From contig JBMFNX010000007.1 in NCBI GenBank assembly GCA_049969935.1, forward strand, positions 1 to 53,300: a stretch of 53,300 nt of DNA. The letters are read 5' to 3'. A model generated the notes under the pieces. The model had not been told where the DNA came from. It worked only from the letters and a program-made list of their open reading frames with translations, and searched no databases. Positions 16,447 through 24,885 of the stretch are shown piece after piece. This stretch comes from JACIWG01 sp049969935 (GTDB taxonomy: Archaea; Thermoproteota; Nitrososphaeria; JACIWG01). Within the stretch, counting starts at the first letter, position 1. Each line of letters starts with the position of its first letter. Both the position numbers and the translations under genes were made by a program.

Positions 16447-16881
16447 GTGCCTAAGTTAAAATATTCGAGACAAATGAGAGTTTACCTTAGAAGAATCTAT
16501 GTTAAAACGGTTGAAGAAAATGTGGAGGCTAAAAGTGGTGAACTTGCATCAATGGCTGGAGTAAAAATGCCTACAGCGGTAGAGGTTATAAAAAAGTTGG
16601 AGGAGAAGGGGCTTGTCTGCAAAAAACCTTGGGGTCCAGTAAGCCTTACAGAAAAGGGATTGGAGGAGGCCAGGAAAATCGTTTACAGACACAGGATTAT
16701 TGAAACCTTTCTTTCAAAATACCTTGATTTGGACGAAGAGGAGGCTTGTTGTGAGGCATCATTGATTGAAGATGTTGACGACAAAGTTGTTTACGCAATG
16801 TGCACTAAACTTGGACACCCATGTGAATGTATACATGGCAGGGCTATACCACACATTCCTCATGGAGGTGAAGGGGATTGA
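16447..16881 (+). CDS. DtxR/MntR-family metal-dependent repressor
   Basis: 144 residues from GTG 16447. An N-terminal winged helix (SGELASMAGVKMPTAVEVIKKLEEKGL, given for its position, about 30-56) is followed by the dimerisation helix EARKIVYRHRIIETFL and the metal-site region VYAMCTKLGHPCECIHG with Cys, Glu and His ligands. The TATA at 16416-16423 predicts initiation at about 16447, exactly at this in-frame GTG, so I prefer it to TTG 16441 as a leaderless start. Its stop overlaps the TTG of the binding-protein gene, making it the first gene of a metal-import operon. Confidence 0.88.
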   Translation: MPKLKYSRQMRVYLRRIYVKTVEENVEAKSGELASMAGVKMPTAVEVIKKLEEKGLVCKKPWGPVSLTEKGLEEARKIVYRHRIIETFLSKYLDLDEEEACCEASLIEDVDDKVVYAMCTKLGHPCECIHGRAIPHIPHGGEGD

Positions 16882-17903
16882 AGAAACAGTTATATTCTAA
16901 GATCGTCCTATTCCTATTTTTGTTACAGATACTGCAATTTAGCCAATTTAATGTGAAGGCAACTGATGGAAGTGGGGTAAAGGTTGCCGTCACAATTTCA
17001 GCTATGGCAACGGTTATCGGTCCCATACTATTGCCCCAAGATAACATTACAGTACTCTTACCAGCCAATGTTGAACCACATTCTTTCACCTTAGATCCTA
17101 TAACCTTAGATAAGGCTATGCAGGCAGACATTATCGTAACATCGGGACATATAGGCTGGGAGGATCAGCTTGAAAAGATTGCAGCTGAAAAAGGTAAGAT
17201 CGTATTCAATCCATTAAAGGAACTTTACAATAACCTAACTATATTAGATGTTCCAGGAGGGGGAAAGAATCTTCACGGCTACTGGCTTTATCCAGAAAAT
17301 GTGATAGTCACCGCTGAAGAGTTTATGAGGATAGTTTCAAAAATTAAACCTTCAGCTGCTAAAGAATATGAGTCCAACCTTAGAAGGTATATAGAAGATA
17401 TAGGAAGGTTAAAGAATTTTGCTATTGAAACCTCTAAAAGTATAGGGTTATTGGGTAAAAATGTGCTAATTGGATTTTATGAAGAACAGTATGTTGCAAA
17501 ATCTCTTGGATTAAATGTTACAGAAGTTCTTGCTGGCAGTGAAGAAAACTTGGACATTTCTCCACAGAAGATTGAGACAATTAGAAGGGAGCTTGTTGAA
17601 GGCTACATCCAATATATTATGGTGTCAGATGTTGCTAGAGAGCTTCCAATATACAATTATATAGAGAAACTTTCTGAGGAAACTGGAGTGAACATTGTTT
17701 TGGTTAGAGTCTTAGATTTGCCAAATGTATACGATTTTAGAAACCTCTTCGCATACAACATTGGAAGGGTTGGGATGATAGGGAAAGGTTCGAGTAAAGT
17801 TTCTAATCCGATAGAAGCAAACGTATTTTTTGAAGCTTTTATCGTATCCTTAATAGTCAACCTTATACTTGTATACTTGCTTTTTAGAAGGGTGAGAGAA
17901 TGA
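16878..17903 (+). CDS. Metal ABC transporter binding protein (ZnuA/TroA type), membrane-anchored
   Basis: 341 residues. An N-terminal signal or anchor segment (LYSKIVLFLFLLQILQFSQF) precedes a cluster A-I domain with the expected His ligands: PHSFTLDP, SGHIGWED and NLHGYW. An acidic residue should come from the C-lobe. Unusually, residues about 315-336 form a second hydrophobic segment (AFIVSLIVNLILVYLLF) ending in RRVRE, so the protein is probably held at the membrane by its C-terminus. No His-rich metal-sensing loop is seen. TTG start within the stop of the regulator; its own stop overlaps the ATPase gene by four bases. Zn or Mn is likely; which one is not decided by sequence. Confidence 0.85.
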   Translation: MKKQLYSKIVLFLFLLQILQFSQFNVKATDGSGVKVAVTISAMATVIGPILLPQDNITVLLPANVEPHSFTLDPITLDKAMQADIIVTSGHIGWEDQLEKIAAEKGKIVFNPLKELYNNLTILDVPGGGKNLHGYWLYPENVIVTAEEFMRIVSKIKPSAAKEYESNLRRYIEDIGRLKNFAIETSKSIGLLGKNVLIGFYEEQYVAKSLGLNVTEVLAGSEENLDISPQKIETIRRELVEGYIQYIMVSDVARELPIYNYIEKLSEETGVNIVLVRVLDLPNVYDFRNLFAYNIGRVGMIGKGSSKVSNPIEANVFFEAFIVSLIVNLILVYLLFRRVRE

Positions 17904-18676
17904 GTGCAATAGATGTAGAAAATGTTAAAGTTGTTTTAAATGGAAAAGAAGTTTTAGATGAAATAAGTTTTAGAATGGAGGAGGCAGCATTCCTTTCCAT
18001 TATGGGCCCAAATGGTTCAGGAAAAACAACGTTACTGAAAATTCTTTTGGGAATCATTTTACCGTCATCTGGCCAAGTTAAAGTTTTTGGAATAGAGCCT
18101 TCAAAAAAGCCTTTCGAGGTCAGAAAAATGGTTGGATATGTGCCACAGAAGGAGAGGATAAATTTGGAAGTGCCTTTAACAGTCTACGATGTAGTGGGAA
18201 TGGGGCTAGCTCCAAGAAAACAGGCTCCAAGATTTTTCAAAAAAAAGGATAAGCAGAATATTGAGGAAACTTTGAAACTTGTTGACATGTGGGACCTAAG
18301 GAACGAAATGTTTGCAAACCTTAGTGGTGGGCAACAGCAGAGGGTTCTCATAGCCAGAGCAATAGTTCATAGGCCTAAACTGCTCTTACTTGATGAACCC
18401 TTTAATGGCGTAGATGCAAATAATCAGAAGAAGATTATAGAATTTTTGGAAAAAATTAAATCTGATAAGGTTACAGTTGTGACTGTAACACACGATATTA
18501 ATCCACTTTCCTCTCTAACAGACTATGTTATGCTCTTAAACAAGAAAATAATATCCTTTGGAAAGCCTCATGAGGCACTAGATTACACGAGATTATGTCA
18601 AATTTATGGCCCCTCTGTTCAAGTTATAACCGGCAAGCCCTGTCCAACAGTAATAACAGGTGACACACATGCTTGA
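17900..18676 (+). CDS. Metal ABC transporter ATPase (ZnuC type)
   Basis: 258 residues with Walker A GPNGSGKTT, Q-loop VGYVPQKERIN, signature NLSGGQQQRVLIARA, Walker B LLLLDEPFNGVDA and switch His in VTHDINPL. The GYVPQ and DEPFNGVD forms are characteristic of the Zn/Mn importer ATPases. It lies between the binding protein (ATGA overlap) and the permease (eight-base overlap), so subunit stoichiometry is set by coupled translation. Confidence 0.92.
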   Translation: MSAIDVENVKVVLNGKEVLDEISFRMEEAAFLSIMGPNGSGKTTLLKILLGIILPSSGQVKVFGIEPSKKPFEVRKMVGYVPQKERINLEVPLTVYDVVGMGLAPRKQAPRFFKKKDKQNIEETLKLVDMWDLRNEMFANLSGGQQQRVLIARAIVHRPKLLLLDEPFNGVDANNQKKIIEFLEKIKSDKVTVVTVTHDINPLSSLTDYVMLLNKKIISFGKPHEALDYTRLCQIYGPSVQVITGKPCPTVITGDTHA

Positions 18677-19490
18677 CCCATTTTCCCCATTCCTAGTAAG
18701 AGCCTATTTTGCAATACTATTAACAGGCTTCATGAGCCTGTCAAGCGGCTTTGCAATATTACGTGGTGTAGCATACCTGCCAGCTGAAGCATCACATTCT
18801 GCTCTAGGGGGTGCAGCGATAGGAGTTTTCATAGGATATGTTCTTGGAACAGAAGTTGAACCATTCTATTTCGCAATACTTTTTAGCTCTTTCACGGCAA
18901 TGCTTGTATCTTATGCTGGAAAACATGGTGGAGCAGAAGTATTGAATGCAGCCCTCGGCGGAATGCTGGCAATAAGTGTATCATTCTATGCGCTTTTAAG
19001 AGCTCTTGTTCCAGCCGAATTAAAGGTTATTATAGATGGATATTTAGTTGGAGATATTCTTCTATTAACATTAGATGATCTGATACGTTTGGCGACAGTA
19101 ATATTTTTTGGCACATTAATAATATACATTTTTAAAAACGAAATACTTTATGTGTGTTTTGATCCTGAGGGTGCAGAGGCTCTCGGCCTAAATGTCTCCT
19201 TCTACGATTACGTACTATTCTTTTTTATGGGCTTAGCTGGAGGGCTTGCCGCAAAAACTATCGGAAGTCTTATGGTGTTTGCACTTATAATGTTGCCAGC
19301 GGTTATTGCGAAAGGATATTCTAGAAATATTCGAAAATATTTTTTGACAACTATATTGTTGACACTCTTTTTCGGATACATTGGCATTGTTGTTTCAATA
19401 CTTTCAGGACTGCCTAGTAGTGGAAGTATAGCTGCAATAGCAAGCTTCTCATACATTATTTCCATAATATTTAATAGGAGAAGAAAATGA
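18669..19490 (+). CDS. Metal ABC transporter permease (ZnuB type)
   Basis: 273 residues from ATG 18669; a GTG nine bases upstream is also in frame. About eight hydrophobic helices, with family landmarks GVAYLPAEASHSALGGAAIG (usually AxxSHxxLPG), GGMLAISVSFYALLR and AAKTIGSLMVFALIMLPAVIA. The last matches the coupling and pore region of ABC-3 family permeases. Together with the preceding two genes it completes a Zn/Mn-type importer. It converges on an unknown minus-strand gene with two bases between stops. Confidence 0.9.
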   Translation: MLDPFSPFLVRAYFAILLTGFMSLSSGFAILRGVAYLPAEASHSALGGAAIGVFIGYVLGTEVEPFYFAILFSSFTAMLVSYAGKHGGAEVLNAALGGMLAISVSFYALLRALVPAELKVIIDGYLVGDILLLTLDDLIRLATVIFFGTLIIYIFKNEILYVCFDPEGAEALGLNVSFYDYVLFFFMGLAGGLAAKTIGSLMVFALIMLPAVIAKGYSRNIRKYFLTTILLTLFFGYIGIVVSILSGLPSSGSIAAIASFSYIISIIFNRRRK

Positions 19491-19492
19491 TT

Positions 19493-20479
19493 TTAGTATC
19501 CTTGTTTTTGAAGCATGGCCTTAACTTTGTCGATTAAGGAAATACGGTAAGCATTGTACAAGTATTCGTCAAGCTTGTCAAGAGCATCAAACTCCACTCT
19601 AGTCTTTTCAACAGGTCTTCTTATTACAGTGGTTTTCCCACAATTTTTGCACATGATTTTAGCGAATATTATTATATCATTTCTTTTGATGTCATAGAGG
19701 AGGTCAGATTTTATTATACTAAAATTTTGGCCACATTCACACTTCTGTTTTAGAACCTTCTTCAAAATTTTCCTTCTTTCTTTGGAACCAAATTCGGTTG
19801 CCCAAAGAAGATCGTTTCTTAGCATCCTATATTCTAGGTCACTTGATATACTTGGGTTAGACTGTTCAATTTCATCCAGTACAGCCATTATATTATATGT
19901 TTCTTCCTCGCCAACCTTTGGCTTTATAAGGTCTCTAGTCTGAAACTTCTTTATCGCCCATTCTGGAACCTCATAGTCTAGAAACTTTTCAAAGTATACA
20001 AGAAGCTCCCAAAGGCTTCTACCAACACGTCTATCTTTACCCTTTATTGATGTCGTAGGTGGAAGGTTTTTTGCAATATCCCAGACTATAATATTGTACA
20101 CGTTTTCTATGAAGGAATCGTTTTCAGCATAGTAGCTGCACCATAGAACATAGTAAATGTGATCAAGTAGCCCTTTAACATTTTTTATGTAGGCTTTTGA
20201 ATTTGCTAATTTTGTTGGACAGAAACCTTTACACTTCATATAATAGTAGTTGAATATTGTTTCTGAAGCCCTTTCAAGCAGGCTTTTAACATTCAATAAA
20301 TACCTTTCATAAGCGTCTTCATCATAGTTTTGAAGCTCATTAAGCCATGATATAAGGTAAGAGGAAGAATGGCATACCATTTCTATACTATAGCTTGTAG
20401 GCTTAAGCTTCAAATAGTGTAGTAGGCGACCCTTCCAAACTTCACATCTTTTGACTATACTATTTATTTGGTACTGCAT
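19493..20479 (-). CDS. Unknown protein with C-terminal zinc-ribbon-like CxC/CxxC
   Basis: 328 residues from ATG 20479; a TTG at 20500 is also in frame. I do not recognise the family. The first 240 residues look all-helical, rich in Tyr, Leu and acidic residues, with a CKGFC pair near 83-87. Near 246-280 there is CECG...CKNCG, a four-Cys arrangement consistent with a small zinc ribbon, followed by TVIRRPVEKTRVEFD. No signal peptide or membrane segment. It follows a small winged-helix-like gene by 48 bases on the same strand, so the two may form an operon and act together, perhaps in nucleic-acid binding. Confidence 0.7.
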   Translation of the reverse strand: MQYQINSIVKRCEVWKGRLLHYLKLKPTSYSIEMVCHSSSYLISWLNELQNYDEDAYERYLLNVKSLLERASETIFNYYYMKCKGFCPTKLANSKAYIKNVKGLLDHIYYVLWCSYYAENDSFIENVYNIIVWDIAKNLPPTTSIKGKDRRVGRSLWELLVYFEKFLDYEVPEWAIKKFQTRDLIKPKVGEEETYNIMAVLDEIEQSNPSISSDLEYRMLRNDLLWATEFGSKERRKILKKVLKQKCECGQNFSIIKSDLLYDIKRNDIIIFAKIMCKNCGKTTVIRRPVEKTRVEFDALDKLDEYLYNAYRISLIDKVKAMLQKQGY

Positions 20480-20527
20480 TACTATATTATCGCCTAGCAA
20501 TCAGAAAAATGTGGTTTATAACATTTT

Positions 20528-20884
20528 TTAACTTCCTTTTAGCAACATCCTATACCTTTTTATATCATCATCTTTTGAAAGAAATTCGATAATTGGAACA
20601 GCAACATTAAGGCCTACAAGAAAATCTTGCTCAGGAGCACCGAATGTCGCCCTAAATCCTTCCTCCAAACTAACTATTTTCAAGTCTTCAAGCTTTTTAA
20701 TAGCAAGTTTAAGGTCTTTTTCACTAAAATCTTGGGGGCGACCAACACTAGCTCTGAAAGCTGAAACTTCTGAATAAAGTTCACTTAACCAGAGCCTACC
20801 AAGCAGTAACCCTAAAACTCTTACAATATCACCCATGAGCACCTCTATTTCATTTTCTGGATTTTTTAGAAAACTATTGGACAT
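20528..20884 (-). CDS. Small helical, winged-helix-like protein of unknown function
   Basis: 118 residues. The central part (LWLSELYSEVSAF, then DFSEKDLKLAIKKLEDLKIVSLEEGF) has the helix-helix-wing pattern of a winged-helix domain, with the last helix and strand as in DNA-binding examples. No catalytic motif or membrane segment is visible. A TATA-like GTTTATACA about 27 bases before ATG 20884 suggests a leaderless transcript. It is divergent from the ZIP transporter gene. It could regulate that gene or partner with the downstream zinc-ribbon protein; neither is shown by sequence. Confidence 0.65.
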   Translation of the reverse strand: MSNSFLKNPENEIEVLMGDIVRVLGLLLGRLWLSELYSEVSAFRASVGRPQDFSEKDLKLAIKKLEDLKIVSLEEGFRATFGAPEQDFLVGLNVAVPIIEFLSKDDDIKRYRMLLKGS

Positions 20885-20967
20885 GGTTTATGCTAGAAAA
20901 ATACTGTGTATAAACTTTTCTGAAAATCGAATACCTTTATATTTTATCGCTATTATCTAAATATAGG

Positions 20968-21723
20968 TTGGATCAAAACAACATATTTTTTCTAAGCATT
21001 TTAGGGGGAACGATAATATTTTTACTTAACTCTTTAGGGGCAGTACCTGTACTATTTATGAAAAAAATTTCTCAGAAATTACTTGATGTGGGACTAGGCT
21101 TTGCGGCCGGTATTATGTTAGGTGCAAGTTTTACAAGTTTAATAATTCCTGGAATAGAATATGGTGGTGTTTTCCCTACCATTGTAGGGATTCTAGCTGG
21201 CACACTACTTGTGGCATTAACAGACAAGTTTGTTCCACATTTACACTTTTTAATAGGAAAAGAGGGATTGGATAGTAGGATTAGAGCAGTATGGCTATTT
21301 TTGATTGCAATCATATTGCATAATGCACCAGAGGGACTTGTTGTAGGTATCGGCTTCGGTTCTGGAAAACTTGATGCAGCCTACGCATTAATGTGGGCTA
21401 TTGGAATACAAAATATTCCTGAAGGACTTTCTGTAGGATTTTCCTTCCTTTCTACAGGAAAATATGGTAGAAGAGAAGCCTTTATCCTTTCAACAATTTC
21501 AGGACTTGTTGAAATACCATTAGCTATTATGGGAGCTCTGAGCTTAAGTGTATTCAAAAATCTTGTTTCCTATGCCATGGGATTTGGTGCTGGTGCAATG
21601 ATATTTGTTATAAGCGATGAAATTATACCTGAAACTCATAGAATTGGACATGAAAAGTTTGCATCTTATGGGCTTATCTCTGGATTAATAGTAATGCTTC
21701 TTCTAGATACTCTTTTAGGCTAA
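20968..21723 (+). CDS. ZIP-family divalent metal transporter
   Basis: 251 residues, about eight membrane helices. Metal-site motifs of the ZIP family are complete: IILHNAPEGLVVGIGFGSG in helix IV, then GIQNIPEGLSVGFSFLS in helix V, and SDEIIPETH near the end. The GufA-like HNxPEG/NxPEG pattern indicates Zn or Fe transport. TTG start, with TATA sequence CCTTTATATTTT (20931-20942) about 30 bases upstream. No clear DtxR box precedes it. It provides a second metal route beside the ABC importer 2 kb away. Confidence 0.92.
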   Translation: MDQNNIFFLSILGGTIIFLLNSLGAVPVLFMKKISQKLLDVGLGFAAGIMLGASFTSLIIPGIEYGGVFPTIVGILAGTLLVALTDKFVPHLHFLIGKEGLDSRIRAVWLFLIAIILHNAPEGLVVGIGFGSGKLDAAYALMWAIGIQNIPEGLSVGFSFLSTGKYGRREAFILSTISGLVEIPLAIMGALSLSVFKNLVSYAMGFGAGAMIFVISDEIIPETHRIGHEKFASYGLISGLIVMLLLDTLLG

Positions 21724-21734
21724 TCCTAATAATA

Positions 21735-22859
21735 TTATTTGCAACCTATAGGATACTTTCCATATTTTCTTGCTTCATCTACCATGATAAAGATGTTTTC
21801 AACTTTGACATTAGCATGCAATGAGTTGCTTGATGCTAGAATAAAGCCGCCACCCTTTGCTGCAGCATCAATACATCTTCTCACATCCTTTCTCACATCT
21901 TCTTCACTTCCAAATGGTAGAACATATCTGCAGTCAACATTCCCAGCCAAACATATTCTGTGACCATACCTTTCTTTCACATACTTCAAATCCATTGCAC
22001 CAGGCTCAATAGGATGTAAACCAGCAATACCAGTATTTACTATATCGTCTAGGATAGGGTAAAGGTTTCCGTCAGAATGCTTTAGTACGGGCACACCATA
22101 CTTTCGCCCAATGTTAACTATTGCCCTCAAATTCTCTAACTCATATTCTCTAAAGAGTCTAGGATTCATCATCGGACCCTTTGTGTCAGCATAATCGTCT
22201 GTTACAAAAAGGATATCTATTCCGGATTCAGCCATTACCTTAGCAAAACCTTGGCAGGCTTTAGCAATCTTATCTATAAGCTTTCTTGCAAAAGCGGGGT
22301 TACGGTAAAAGTCTATTGAAATCTTATCTATACCACCTCTAACTTGAAAAGCCATATGCCATCCACTGTGAACCTGGCCCATTGTAACAATATCTTGGCC
22401 CCTAACATTCTTCATAATAATATCTATCATCTCTATTATGTCAGGATGGAATGGGTTTGGAGGCTCATAAACTTCCAAGTCCTCTGGAGAGCTGACGGTG
22501 CCTCCAACAAAATATGTTGACTTTGCCTCCTCACTGGTCTGCATGATTCGCCCCCAATGGTCAATGTACCTTTTACTATCAATATACTTTGGACTATAAT
22601 CTTTTGTTGTAAGAGAATAGTCTGATAGAGCTGATGCTGCATCAAAGTCAAGTTTTTTACATGCTTCCACAAGCGAAATCCTATAGTTTATAGAAGAATA
22701 CCAGCTGTCACTTCCACCCGCCATAGTTAAAACTGTGCTTGAAACCTTTCTCCCTAACACTGCATCAACAATAGGAGGGTCTAGGGCTAGGTCCGTTATT
22801 GGAACATAGTCTGGTTCCCTTAACTCCAAAGCCTTAAAGAATCTTTCACGATGATTCAT
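21735..22859 (-). CDS. UroD-like corrinoid/cofactor methyltransferase family protein
   Basis: 374 residues of the uroporphyrinogen-decarboxylase superfamily, in the branch used by cobalamin-dependent methyltransferases (MtaA-like), not heme synthesis. Landmarks are FVTDDYADTKGPMMNPRLF and, at 261-264, HSDG where MtaA/MtbA have HxCG with a zinc-binding Cys. GNVDCRYVLPFGS follows. The loss of the Cys makes classical coenzyme M methylation doubtful. A TATA box (TTATAAAAG, about 22880-22888) lies some 25 bases before ATG 22859, so the mRNA is probably leaderless. It is divergent from the corrinoid activator gene, supporting a role in the same methyl-transfer chemistry. Confidence 0.78.
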   Translation of the reverse strand: MNHRERFFKALELREPDYVPITDLALDPPIVDAVLGRKVSSTVLTMAGGSDSWYSSINYRISLVEACKKLDFDAASALSDYSLTTKDYSPKYIDSKRYIDHWGRIMQTSEEAKSTYFVGGTVSSPEDLEVYEPPNPFHPDIIEMIDIIMKNVRGQDIVTMGQVHSGWHMAFQVRGGIDKISIDFYRNPAFARKLIDKIAKACQGFAKVMAESGIDILFVTDDYADTKGPMMNPRLFREYELENLRAIVNIGRKYGVPVLKHSDGNLYPILDDIVNTGIAGLHPIEPGAMDLKYVKERYGHRICLAGNVDCRYVLPFGSEEDVRKDVRRCIDAAAKGGGFILASSNSLHANVKVENIFIMVDEARKYGKYPIGCK

Positions 22860-22988
22860 ATACTCTACATAAAAGTTACTCTTTTATAATCTTTTTCAAG
22901 TTAATGAATGGAGAATGAAAATTTTATTTTTACTCTTATTATGCCAAATTTATAAACCTAAAATTTTTAACAAAAAGCGAGCTAAAAG
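22860..22988. promoter_or_regulatory. Divergent promoter region, UroD-like and RACE genes
   Basis: On the plus strand AATTTATAAACC (22948-22959) places initiation near 22980, eight to ten bases before TTG 22989. On the minus strand TTATAAAAG serves the UroD-like gene. I see no obvious operator palindrome between them. Confidence 0.45.
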
Positions 22989-24860
22989 TTGAACAGAACA
23001 GCATACTGGCTTAAAGTTTTACCAGACAACATTATTGTTAAAGTTATGGAAAAAGAGAACATAATGAATGCACTTCTAAGACATGGCATTGACTTGGGAG
23101 GAATATGTGGGGGGAAGGGAATATGCGGAAAGTGTGCAATAAAGGTTATTGAGGGAAAAACTTCGGAGCCAACTTTTCAGGAGAAAAGGTGGCAGAAGGT
23201 AAATGGTTCAGAATATAGGCTAGCATGTCAAACAATACTATTATCTGATGCCACCATAGAAGTTTTGGAAACCTTTAAGGGTTCGAAAATGCAGATATTA
23301 AGCTGGATTATTGCAAAAGATTTCAATTTGGAGCCTAATGTGGTTAAATTAAGTTTGAGCATAAAAAAGCCGTCACTGCAGGATCAGGAGGCGGACTTGA
23401 ACAAGCTTATTGCTGAATCGAAGGCTGTTACATTTGATCCTAAAATATTGAAGACAGTCTCGCACAATCTTTGGAGATCAAATTTTATTGTAAACGTAAT
23501 ATTATATGATGGAGAACTAGTTGATGTTATACCATACAATAAGGATGTTAAAGTTTGTGGAGTAGCCTTTGATGTGGGTACAACCACCGTTGTAGGATAC
23601 TTGTATAATCTAGAGACTGGGAAACTGTTATCTGTAAAGGCACAGTATAATGAGCAGATTAAGTTCGGAGAGGATGTAATAAGCAGGATAGAGTTTGCTG
23701 GAAAAAGTGATGATAATATGAAATTGATGCAGGAGGCCATAATATCTACATTAAACAACATTATTAAAGAACTTGTTCTAGCAGCGAACATTTCTTCTAA
23801 CCAAATATATGATATAGTATGCTCAGGTAATACTGTTATGACATCATTTCTATTAGGAAATGACTGCTACTATTCATCTAAAGCACCGTATATTCCATCA
23901 TTCACTTTACCTGTAAAATGTAAGACAAGAGATTTAGGCCTAAGAGTCAACCAGACAGCATATCTTAGAACATTGCCATCGATAAGCGCATACATAGGAG
24001 GAGATGTTGTAGCAGACATTCTTGTTTCAGAAATATATAAAGAGAATGGTCCAGCTGCTTTAGTCGATTTAGGAACAAATGGCGAGGTTGTTGTAAAGAC
24101 TGGAGAAAAATTTCTTGCAACTTCATGTGCAGCAGGCCCAGCGCTAGAGGGATACAGTATAAGATGTGGAATGAGGGCTGTAGAGGGTGCGATAGAATCT
24201 ATTACTATAAGCGAGAGAGGAGAACAAGTATACTATAGGACAGTAGGCGGGGGAAAGCCTGTAGGAATCTGTGGTTCAGGAATAGTTGAGGCAATAGCTT
24301 GGATGAAAATTCGAGGCATAATCGATAGAAGTGGGAGAATTGTTGAAGGCTCAAGTAGTAGAATGTTTAGGGAAAATGGTGAACTCCAGTTTATTATCGC
24401 AGGAGAAGATGAGACGGTTAATGGTAAAAGGATTGTTATAGCGCAAACGGACATTAGAAAGATACAGCTTGCTAAGGCAGCAATATTTTCTAGTCTCAAA
24501 ACTTTGTTGAAGCTTGCTAATATAGAATTATCTGATTTACAAAGATTGTTTATTGCAGGAGCTTTTGGAACATATGTTGACCCATTCTATGCCACAATAA
24601 TAGGGCTTTTACCGGATATCCCGAGGGAAAGATTTGTTCAGATAGGAAATGGTTCCGGTGCAGGCGCAAGCATGCTACTGCTTTCAAAGAGTAAATGGAG
24701 TGAGGCTGAGGAGATTGTTAGAAGGGTTAAGGTTATTGAATTAAATCTTGTACCCTTTTTCAAGGACGAGTTTATTAGTTCAACCTATTTTCCTCACAAA
24801 GACGAGAATCTTTTCAGAAATAGTCTAGAAAAGATAAAAGAATTTGAAACAAAATTTTAA
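22989..24860 (+). CDS. Reductive activator of corrinoid proteins (2Fe-2S ferredoxin plus ASKHA domain)
   Basis: 623 residues. The N-terminal plant-type 2Fe-2S domain has Cys40, Cys46, Cys49 and Cys80 (CGGKGICGKC, then RLACQT). A linker of about 90 residues leads to the ASKHA ATPase fold: FDVGTTTVVGYL (phosphate 1), CSGNTVMTSFLLG, YIGGDVVADI, LVDLGTNGEVVV (phosphate 2), ATSCAAGPALEG and IAGAFGTYVDP. This is the RACE/DUF4445 architecture that reduces inactive Co(II) corrinoid proteins to Co(I) using ATP. RamA of methanogens does the same job with 4Fe-4S clusters. It is followed by a ThyA-fold gene and lies near mtaBC, which are its likely clients. Confidence 0.88.
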   Translation: MNRTAYWLKVLPDNIIVKVMEKENIMNALLRHGIDLGGICGGKGICGKCAIKVIEGKTSEPTFQEKRWQKVNGSEYRLACQTILLSDATIEVLETFKGSKMQILSWIIAKDFNLEPNVVKLSLSIKKPSLQDQEADLNKLIAESKAVTFDPKILKTVSHNLWRSNFIVNVILYDGELVDVIPYNKDVKVCGVAFDVGTTTVVGYLYNLETGKLLSVKAQYNEQIKFGEDVISRIEFAGKSDDNMKLMQEAIISTLNNIIKELVLAANISSNQIYDIVCSGNTVMTSFLLGNDCYYSSKAPYIPSFTLPVKCKTRDLGLRVNQTAYLRTLPSISAYIGGDVVADILVSEIYKENGPAALVDLGTNGEVVVKTGEKFLATSCAAGPALEGYSIRCGMRAVEGAIESITISERGEQVYYRTVGGGKPVGICGSGIVEAIAWMKIRGIIDRSGRIVEGSSSRMFRENGELQFIIAGEDETVNGKRIVIAQTDIRKIQLAKAAIFSSLKTLLKLANIELSDLQRLFIAGAFGTYVDPFYATIIGLLPDIPRERFVQIGNGSGAGASMLLLSKSKWSEAEEIVRRVKVIELNLVPFFKDEFISSTYFPHKDENLFRNSLEKIKEFETKF

Positions 24861-24885
24861 TATATTCTAGAAAGAATGGTAGGCA

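Noticed and set aside
20931..20968. Second DtxR box before the ZIP gene (CTAAATATAGG)
   Set aside because: The half-sites are in the wrong orientation and imperfect compared with TTAGG-N5-CCTAA at 16424.
21735..22859. Uroporphyrinogen decarboxylase for heme synthesis
   Set aside because: No other heme gene is near, and the protein has the layout of corrinoid-linked UroD-like methyltransferases beside a RACE protein and mtaBC; the same applies to 28516-29637.
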